Assembly: GCA_902796295.1 (NCBI GenBank)
Contig: CADBOL010000169.1
Coordinates: forward strand, 1-6,285
Source of the DNA: Oscillospiraceae bacterium
GTDB taxonomy: Bacteria > Bacillota > Clostridia > Oscillospirales > Acutalibacteraceae
Length of the DNA: 6,285 bases
Reading direction: 5' to 3'
In this document: positions 1-4,587 of the stretch, piece by piece
How positions within the stretch are numbered: the first letter of the stretch is position 1
Layout: each line of letters begins with the position of its first letter
Program-made: the position numbers and the translations under genes
Notes under the pieces: generated by a model
Database searches by the model: none
What the model was told of the DNA's origin: nothing
Seen by the model: only the letters and a program-made list of their open reading frames with translations

Positions 1-830
1 CCTCTGCGGTATAACATCTCCGCAGTGTCTCTGGCAGAGTGGCCGATGCAGAGAATCAGCGTATCCGTTTCTATATCGCGTGAGCCGTTTCTGTCGGTGA
101 TTGTTATTCCCTGTATCGAATTATTTGCAATTATCAGATCCTCAAGCTTTGTGTTGAAATGTATTTCTCCGCCGAGAGAGATGATTTCTTCCCTTATTGA
201 TTTGACAACCGATCCGAGTCTGTCGGTGCCGATATGAGGCGTTGCAGAGTATGCGATTTCGGGCGGTGCGCCGTGAGAAATCAGCTCGTCAATCACTTTG
301 CCGATAAGCGGGCTTTTAATGCCCGTTGTCAGCTTACCGTCTGAAAACGTACCTGCTCCGCCTTCTCCGAATTGAACATTGCTCTCGGTGTTCAGTTTTC
401 TGTTTTTCCAGAATTCGCTCACTTCATTGTGACGGGTATCAACATCAGAGCCTCTCTCAATGACTATGGGATTGAGACCTGCCTTTGCCAGAATCAGCGA
501 GCACATAAAGCCCGCAGGTCCGAATCCTGCGATGACGGGCCTCAGCGTACTGTTTCTTTTATTTTCGGGCATAACATATTTTTCTTCGGAATAAGAGGAG
601 ACCTTTGAATTCCTCGAATGCCTGATTATTGCCTCTTCATTTCCGCTGACTTCTGCGGCAATATTATAAACAAAGCATACAGAGTCTTTTTTTCTTGAAT
701 CAATCGCTTTCTTTAAAATGCGGATTGATTTTATATTCTCTTCTTTGCACCTTAATATACGGGCGGTGATTTCCCTGAGAGAAGATTCATCGCTGTCAAG
801 TGACAGCTTTATTTCATTGATTCTGATCAT
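1..830 (-). CDS. COG2509-type FAD-dependent dehydrogenase, N-terminal 276 residues (partial)
   Basis: This gene runs off the left edge; 276 codons are present, roughly half of the family's usual length of a little over 500 residues. Residues 1-85 form a small N-terminal domain containing SIRILKKAIDSRKKDSVCF, the basic stretch typical of these proteins. A Rossmann FAD-binding site follows: AGFGPAGF at 101-108 (G102-x-G104-xx-G107), with an acidic residue, E125, at the end of the second strand (PIVIERG). QFGEGGAGTFSDGKL at 153-167 and ATPHIGTDRLGS at 196-207 are further family-like blocks, and CIGHSARDT (261-269) leads to the cut. The protein is probably a cytosolic flavoprotein oxidoreductase; its substrate is unknown. 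The ATG at 830 is chosen because GGAG lies six bases upstream (837-840). It overlaps the end of the upstream flavoprotein gene by 17 bases, implying co-transcription and translational coupling. Family assignment is by motif recall; the specific reaction cannot be inferred. Confidence 0.88.
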   Translation of the reverse strand, partial: MIRINEIKLSLDSDESSLREITARILRCKEENIKSIRILKKAIDSRKKDSVCFVYNIAAEVSGNEEAIIRHSRNSKVSSYSEEKYVMPENKRNSTLRPVIAGFGPAGFMCSLILAKAGLNPIVIERGSDVDTRHNEVSEFWKNRKLNTESNVQFGEGGAGTFSDGKLTTGIKSPLIGKVIDELISHGAPPEIAYSATPHIGTDRLGSVVKSIREEIISLGGEIHFNTKLEDLIIANNSIQGITITDRNGSRDIETDTLILCIGHSARDTAEMLYRR

Positions 831-840
831 TTAATTCTCC
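814..840 (-). promoter_or_regulatory. Stop-start overlap with internal ribosome site coupling the two flavoprotein genes
   Basis: The 3' end of the HI0933-family gene contains GGAG (837-840) followed after six bases by the ATG (828-830) of the COG2509 gene, which is read in another frame. The upstream stop codon TGA is at 814-816, so the coding regions overlap by 17 bases. Such an arrangement normally means that terminating ribosomes help start the second gene and that the two proteins are made in linked amounts. The overlap is directly visible; coupling is inferred. Confidence 0.75.
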
Positions 841-2034
841 GGCCAGCAGTCCCGATGCGAATGCCCACTGCAGGTTGAATCCGCCGCAGCCGCCGTCAAC
901 ATCGATTATCTCACCGCTGAAATAAAGACCTTTGCAGATTTTTGACTGCATCGTTTCGGGATCTATTTCGCCTGTGTCAATCCCGCCGCTTGTAACCTGA
1001 GAATCGGCAAATCCCTTTGTCCCGGTTATTTCATAACGGCTGTTCTTTATCTCGCGGGTAATTTTATCTGCTGTATCTGAAATGTTATCTGATTTAATAT
1101 ATTCACCGGTAATGCCGGCTTTTTTCAGAACGGATACTCCGATAAGCTTCGGCAGCAAACCTGAAAGCAGGCTTTCGGGAGGATTACCGCCTCTGTGACC
1201 GATAATATCGGTAATAATAGTTCTGAGTTCATTTTCAGAGTATTCGGGAAGATAATCTATACTGAGATAAGGCCTGTTTCCGGATGAAATCTCTCTGCCT
1301 GCCGCAGCAGCAAGCTCCATTGCAGCAATTCCCGAAATGCCTGTCTGAGTGAAAAGAATCTCTCCGCAGGAGTTGTATTCGTTTTTGCCGCAGATAAGTT
1401 TGAGACTTACCGATGAGGCTCTGACTCCTTTGAGAGATTTGTTTTCGCTCTGATTTATATTCAGCGGAGTCAGAGAAGGCAGAAGCGGTGTGATACTGTG
1501 TCCGAATGATTCAGCGAGCATATATCCGCTGCCGTCGCTTCCGTGAACGGGTGAAGATTTTCCACCGCATGCTATAATCAGCTTATCGCTGACTATTGAA
1601 TCATTTAAAATGAATGAGCCCGATTTAAAACAGGCTTTTGAAATATTGATATCACTTATCAGCCGTATGTTATCGCCGAGTGAAAATCTGAGCGAATCAA
1701 GCACGGATGATGCGTTGTTGCTTCTCGGATATACTCTGCCTTCGGAATCGGTGTAAGTATACAGACCGAGTGAAGCAAAAAAGTCAATTACTTTCTGAGG
1801 GCTGTATTTATTTAATGCAAAGCTTGCAAAATCAAAGTTGCGGTAGGGATGCGAGAGCGCATTAAGGTTGGTCATATTGCATCTGCCGTTGCCGGTTGCA
1901 AGTATTTTTTTGCCGGCTCTCGGTAAATGCTCGGCCAGAGCAATGCTTATTCCGGGATGCAGGCGTGATGCATTAATTGCGGCAGCGAGTCCGGATGCTC
2001 CCGCCCCTATAATTGCAAGATCATATTTATCCAT
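814..2034 (-). CDS. HI0933/BaiN-family NAD(P)/FAD-dependent oxidoreductase
   Basis: This is a complete 406-residue flavoprotein, the usual size for the HI0933-like family (PF03486, TIGR00275). In order it shows the N-terminal dinucleotide fold DLAIIGAGASGLAAA (5-19, GxGxxG at 10-15), the family signature ATGNGRCNMTN (46-56), ACGGKSSPVHGSDGSGY (155-171), GEILFTQTGISG (224-235), VTSGGI (347-352), TMQSK (361-365), and a C-terminal FAD-contacting block beginning GLYFSGEIIDVDGG (369-382). An insert domain at about 190-345 fits the family fold. It is probably a soluble flavin-dependent reductase or oxidase. Members are often labelled BaiN or aminoacetone oxidase, but the native substrate of most is unsettled and nothing here indicates bile-acid genes. 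The ATG at 2034 is preferred over an in-frame TTG at 2046 and GTG at 2043 because GGTGAT (2044-2039) sits just upstream of it, and both alternatives lie at or before that site. It is the first gene of a pair with the overlapping COG2509 gene. Confidence 0.93.
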   Translation of the reverse strand: MDKYDLAIIGAGASGLAAAINASRLHPGISIALAEHLPRAGKKILATGNGRCNMTNLNALSHPYRNFDFASFALNKYSPQKVIDFFASLGLYTYTDSEGRVYPRSNNASSVLDSLRFSLGDNIRLISDINISKACFKSGSFILNDSIVSDKLIIACGGKSSPVHGSDGSGYMLAESFGHSITPLLPSLTPLNINQSENKSLKGVRASSVSLKLICGKNEYNSCGEILFTQTGISGIAAMELAAAAGREISSGNRPYLSIDYLPEYSENELRTIITDIIGHRGGNPPESLLSGLLPKLIGVSVLKKAGITGEYIKSDNISDTADKITREIKNSRYEITGTKGFADSQVTSGGIDTGEIDPETMQSKICKGLYFSGEIIDVDGGCGGFNLQWAFASGLLAGELNDQNQ

Positions 2035-2038
2035 AAAT

Positions 2039-2044
2039 ATCACC
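2039..2044 (-). promoter_or_regulatory. Ribosome binding site fixing the HI0933-family start
   Basis: On the minus strand the sequence reads GGTGAT, then ATTT, then ATG at 2034. GGTG lies six bases before the ATG, a good Shine-Dalgarno spacing. The GTG within this site (2043) and the TTG just before it (2046) are in frame but have no ribosome site of their own, so the shorter 406-residue protein is the better call. Confidence 0.7.
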
Positions 2045-2050
2045 AAATGA

Positions 2051-2079
2051 ATTATACATTATATGTGCCTTTAAATCAA
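2051..2079 (-). promoter_or_regulatory. Candidate promoter for the flavoprotein pair
   Basis: On the minus strand, TTGATT (2079-2074) is followed by 17 bases and a perfect TATAAT (2056-2051). A second TATAAT lies seven bases upstream (2063-2058), giving tandem -10-like boxes, but it has no -35 at proper spacing. With the first pair the transcript would start near 2044, right at the ribosome site. That leader is very short, so the second box, or another promoter, could be the one used. A palindrome overlaps the -35 box. Confidence 0.5.
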
Positions 2080-2085
2080 TGATTT
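2073..2085. repeat. Perfect 13-base palindrome in the divergent intergenic region
   Basis: AAATCA-A-TGATTT has six-base arms around one central base. It covers the -35 box of the candidate leftward promoter and lies about 30 bases upstream of the rightward -35 box. That placement would suit a repressor operator, but the sequence is AT-rich and the arms are short, so chance is a real possibility. No cognate regulator gene is in the window. Confidence 0.35.
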
Positions 2086-2116
2086 TTGAACAAAACAACG
2101 ATTTTCGCCGCTTAAA

Positions 2117-2145
2117 TTGACAAAGAATACAATATGAATTATAAT
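2117..2145 (+). promoter_or_regulatory. Consensus sigma-70/SigA promoter for the DUF1015 gene
   Basis: TTGACA (2117-2122), a 17-base spacer and TATAAT (2140-2145) match the housekeeping consensus exactly. Transcription should start near 2152, giving a leader of about 35 bases before the ATG at 2187. A perfect -35, spacer and -10 suggests strong, probably constitutive expression unless a repressor acts on it. The leader is too short for a riboswitch. Confidence 0.85.
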
Positions 2146-2174
2146 ACTCAAGTATAATTTTTGATTCAACATAC

Positions 2175-2181
2175 AGAGGTG
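2175..2181 (+). promoter_or_regulatory. Ribosome binding site fixing the DUF1015 start
   Basis: AGAGGTG lies with its GAGG core seven bases before the ATG at 2187. An in-frame GTG at 2181 overlaps this site and so cannot use it. The ATG gives an N-terminus MALLRPFKAI that matches the usual beginning of the family. Confidence 0.75.
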
Positions 2182-2186
2182 TGGAA

Positions 2187-3431
2187 ATGGCATTGTTAAG
2201 ACCGTTCAAGGCGATTAAACCAAAGCCGGAGTATTGCGGAGATGTTGCCGCTCTTCCTTATGATGTTATGAGCAGCGAAGAAGCAAGAGAGATGATTAAG
2301 GATAAACCGCTCTCATTTCTTCATATTGACAGAGCAGAAACGGATTTGCCTCCCGGCACGGAAATATATTCCGAGCAGGTTTATCTCAAAGCGAGAGAAA
2401 ATCTTGATAAGCTTGTTTCTGACGGGATTTGCGAGCAGGAGGAAGAGCCGAGGTTTTATATTTACAGCCAGACCATGAACGGCAGAACTCAGACAGGGCT
2501 TGTAGGCTGTGTCTCAATTGACGATTATGTCAATAATGTCATTAAAAAGCACGAGCTTACAAGAGCGGATAAAGAGGTTGACAGGATTAAGCACGTCAGC
2601 TACTGCGATGCCAATACCGGACCGATTTTTCTTACTTACAGACCCAATGAATCAATTAACACCATTGTCAGAGAATGGAAGGCGGAAAAACCTGTTTACT
2701 GTGATTTTACCACTTCCGACGGAGTCCGCAATACTGTATGGGTTATTGATGATGATGCCATTATCCGTAAGATTTCCGCACTCTTTAAAAATGTAAAATA
2801 TCTTTATATTGCAGACGGCCATCACCGTGCCGCTTCTGCAGTTGATGTCGGCATAAAAAGGCGTAAGCTCAACCGCAATTACAGCGGCAACGAAGAATTT
2901 AACTTTTTCCTTGCGGTTTTATTTGCCTGTGACGAGCTTGAAATAATGGATTACAACAGAGTTATCAAAGATCTTAACGGCCTTACCGTGGAAGAAATGA
3001 TTGATAAAATATCCGTTAAGTTTACGGTTGAGAAGCAGGGAAAGCCCGCCTATAAACCCGAGGCTCCTCATACATTCGGTATGTATGTGGAAGGCGAATG
3101 GTATAAGCTTACGGCTAAGGAAGGCTCATTTGATGAGGATGATGTTATAGGCTCTCTTGATGTCTCCATACTGCAGAATAATCTTATATCTCCGGTTCTC
3201 GGAGTCACAAACCCAAGGGTTGACAGAAGAATAGATTTTGTCGGCGGAATAAGAGGCCTCGGCGAGCTTGAACGCAGAGCCGGATCGGATATGAAAATCG
3301 CTTTTTCAATGTATCCGACATCGGTTGAGGAGCTTATGAAGATTGCCGATAACAATCTGATAATGCCGCCGAAATCCACCTGGTTTGAGCCAAAACTTCT
3401 CAGCGGCTTATTTATACACAAACTGTCATGA
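2187..3431 (+). CDS. DUF1015 family protein (conserved, function unassigned)
   Basis: This complete 414-residue protein has the family's typical length. It begins with RPFKAIKP and AALPYDVMSSEEAREM (21-36), as most DUF1015 proteins do. Other characteristic blocks are HELTRADKEVDR (122-133), NTGPIFLTYR (143-152), YIADGHHRAASA (207-218, DGHHR at 210-214), LQNNLISPVLGV (329-340), RIDFVGGIRGL (348-358) and the C-terminal MPPKSTWFEPKLLSGL (393-408). It has no signal peptide or membrane segment, so it should be cytosolic. The DGHHR motif recalls the D-G-H-R type motif of ParB/SerK-fold proteins; this is an analogy, not evidence of nuclease or serine kinase activity. From memory, family members are often found beside serA and serC, but neither is in this window. 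The gene is monocistronic: it has its own consensus promoter and a hairpin terminator directly after its stop. Family identification is firm; biochemical role is unknown. Confidence 0.95.
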   Translation: MALLRPFKAIKPKPEYCGDVAALPYDVMSSEEAREMIKDKPLSFLHIDRAETDLPPGTEIYSEQVYLKARENLDKLVSDGICEQEEEPRFYIYSQTMNGRTQTGLVGCVSIDDYVNNVIKKHELTRADKEVDRIKHVSYCDANTGPIFLTYRPNESINTIVREWKAEKPVYCDFTTSDGVRNTVWVIDDDAIIRKISALFKNVKYLYIADGHHRAASAVDVGIKRRKLNRNYSGNEEFNFFLAVLFACDELEIMDYNRVIKDLNGLTVEEMIDKISVKFTVEKQGKPAYKPEAPHTFGMYVEGEWYKLTAKEGSFDEDDVIGSLDVSILQNNLISPVLGVTNPRVDRRIDFVGGIRGLGELERRAGSDMKIAFSMYPTSVEELMKIADNNLIMPPKSTWFEPKLLSGLFIHKLS

Positions 3432-3442
3432 ATAAAAAATCG

Positions 3443-3472
3443 GAGGCACGGTTTTAACCGCGCCTCTTTTTT
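3443..3472 (+). terminator. Rho-independent terminator of the DUF1015 gene, shared with the convergent acyltransferase gene
   Basis: GAGGC-A-CGG (3443-3451), a TTTTAA loop and CCG-C-GCCTC (3458-3466) form a nine-position stem with one A-C mismatch, followed by six T (3467-3472). It lies 11 bases after the DUF1015 stop. The left flank has six A (3434-3439), so the minus-strand copy also ends in six T, three bases beyond the stem. On that strand the mismatch becomes a G-U pair, giving a more stable hairpin. The stem also contains the last two codons and stop of the acyltransferase gene. Confidence 0.85.
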
Positions 3473-4470
3473 ACGGGTATATTCGTTATAAGATTAATCG
3501 GATACTTCCAGAAAGGCAGAGCGCATATAATCATCAGTATTACGGAAACAAGCAATTCATAAATTATCAGTTTTGATTTGAAATATGAGTCGATATGAAA
3601 TCTGTTGTTTATAAGGCCGAAATACAGCAGCTTTAATGCAAAGTGAAGAGAATAAACCTGAATTGTTGCAGCTCCCGCCTTTGAAATGAAACGCGGCAGT
3701 TTTTCCGGAATCACCGCCATAAATGCCAATCCCATAATTGACGATACTGCGTAGCAGATAAGCCTGAATACAAATGCGTAAGGGCAGTTTTTTACGAAAA
3801 CACTGTATGGATTTCTCCCTGTAAAAATGAATTTGATATTTTTGATATCGCCGTAATAAGTTGCAATTACAAATCCGGCGGCTGTAAGGATTAAAAGAGA
3901 GAGAACTTTTATTCTTTTGCTTTTCAGGAGATTTTCGAGTTTTTCTCTGTCGGTAATAAAGCCGGCGTAGAAAAACGGGAAATATACGATGATTCTCGAC
4001 AGACAGAGGAAATCGCCGATATTCCTGTCGTATCCCGCCGCGCAGGCAAGTATAACGGAAACTGTCAGCACGTAAGCGGGTTTAACACCGGAAACAATAA
4101 TTGTGATTATACTGAAAGCAAACAGACAAAAAGCATACCAGGGCACACTCGCTTCGGAAAACAGGTCAAATCGCGGCTGTCTGCCCGCGGCAGCCCATTT
4201 GGCAAAGAAATCAATGATTTTAATGAAGAGATACAGGATCAGATAAGAGAATATTTTATCCCATCTTTTTTTGCTGACATTGCTTTTGCTGAAAAGACCG
4301 GATATAAATAAAAACAGCGGCATATGAAATGTATAAATATAAAACCTCATGATTCCGGTTGCGGGCGAAACATTTGCGTAAATATCCGCAATGTGTCCGA
4401 GTACAACCAGAAAGATAAGGAAGAATTTTACATTATCCCATTTCTGAACCCTTACGGGAGATACAGCCAT
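3454..4470 (-). CDS. Membrane acyltransferase, acyltransferase-3 family (COG3594-like)
   Basis: This complete 338-residue protein is strongly hydrophobic, with about ten predicted membrane segments (near 14-32, 44-60, 72-91, 110-128, 131-147, 158-174, 188-206, 232-254, 268-288 and 301-321). The first segment holds WDNVKFFLIFLVVLGH (11-26). It contains the K-x10-H arrangement (K15, H26) known from membrane O-acyltransferases of this family. FHMPLFLFISG (48-58) and FPFFYAGF (164-171) are further family blocks. Such enzymes move acetyl or other acyl groups onto sugars or other envelope molecules; COG3594 is named after fucose 4-O-acetylase, but the substrate here cannot be read from sequence. 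The C-terminus is short and basic (KKRRG), with no extra SGNH-type domain. The ATG at 4470 is chosen because GGTGA (4481-4477) lies six bases upstream; an in-frame TTG at 4476 is too close to that site. The gene is divergent from the propeller gene and convergent with DUF1015. Confidence 0.9.
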   Translation of the reverse strand: MAVSPVRVQKWDNVKFFLIFLVVLGHIADIYANVSPATGIMRFYIYTFHMPLFLFISGLFSKSNVSKKRWDKIFSYLILYLFIKIIDFFAKWAAAGRQPRFDLFSEASVPWYAFCLFAFSIITIIVSGVKPAYVLTVSVILACAAGYDRNIGDFLCLSRIIVYFPFFYAGFITDREKLENLLKSKRIKVLSLLILTAAGFVIATYYGDIKNIKFIFTGRNPYSVFVKNCPYAFVFRLICYAVSSIMGLAFMAVIPEKLPRFISKAGAATIQVYSLHFALKLLYFGLINNRFHIDSYFKSKLIIYELLVSVILMIICALPFWKYPINLITNIPVKKRRG

Positions 4471-4476
4471 TATCAA

Positions 4477-4481
4477 TCACC
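4477..4481 (-). promoter_or_regulatory. Ribosome binding site fixing the acyltransferase start
   Basis: On the minus strand GGTGA is followed by TTGATA and the ATG at 4470, a six-base spacing. This makes the ATG the start and excludes the in-frame TTG at 4476, which directly follows the site. Confidence 0.65.
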
Positions 4482-4517
4482 GGGATTATGTTATCATATG
4501 ACGGACCATATATCAAG

Positions 4518-4523
4518 ATTATA
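4518..4523 (-). promoter_or_regulatory. Possible -10 box for the acyltransferase gene
   Basis: A perfect TATAAT is read on the minus strand here, which would start a transcript near 4511 and give a leader of about 40 bases. No convincing -35 hexamer lies 16-18 bases upstream. An alternative, TTGATA-N17-TAACAT further downstream, would start the transcript on the ribosome site and is less likely. A promoter is expected because the gene is divergent from its neighbour, but its exact place is uncertain. Confidence 0.3.
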
Positions 4524-4534
4524 TTTTTAGATGA

Positions 4535-4563
4535 TTGAAATACATTATTCTTTATGATAGAAT
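4535..4563 (+). promoter_or_regulatory. Sigma-70/SigA-type promoter for the propeller/toroid gene
   Basis: TTGAAA (4535-4540), a 17-base spacer and TAGAAT (4558-4563) each differ from consensus at one position. Transcription would start near 4570, leaving a short leader of about 18 bases that contains the ribosome site. An overlapping TATGAT (4553-4558) lacks a -35 at proper distance and is less likely to be the -10. Confidence 0.65.
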
Positions 4564-4575
4564 CAAAGAAAAAAC

Positions 4576-4580
4576 GGAGG
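4576..4580 (+). promoter_or_regulatory. Ribosome binding site fixing the propeller/toroid start
   Basis: GGAGG lies seven bases before the ATG at 4588. Reading upstream in the same frame meets a TAG stop at 4558-4560 with no other start codon between, so the protein cannot carry an N-terminal signal peptide encoded further upstream. Confidence 0.85.
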
Positions 4581-4587
4581 AATCAGT

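Noticed and set aside
25..608. Two plus-strand open frames opposite the COG2509 gene
   Set aside because: Both are antisense to a frame with clear FAD-binding motifs and show no family features.
814..2034. Bile-acid 7-dehydroxylation (bai) operon suggested by the BaiN-like protein
   Set aside because: No other bai-type gene is present, and the BaiN label is applied widely to the HI0933 family irrespective of bile-acid metabolism.
2144..2155. Small inverted repeat ATACT-CA-AGTAT near the DUF1015 transcription start, and a second TATAAT at 2153-2158
   Set aside because: The arms are five bases and overlap the -10 region by composition alone. The second TATAAT has no -35 at proper spacing.
3068..3421. 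Open frame on the minus strand opposite the DUF1015 3' half
   Set aside because: It lies wholly inside the conserved DUF1015 coding region and resembles no protein family; no ribosome site or promoter supports it.
4496..4511. Short inverted repeat ATATG-ACGGAC-CATAT in the divergent region before the acyltransferase
   Set aside because: The arms are only five bases in AT-rich sequence and do not extend; it is not convincing as an operator without conservation data.
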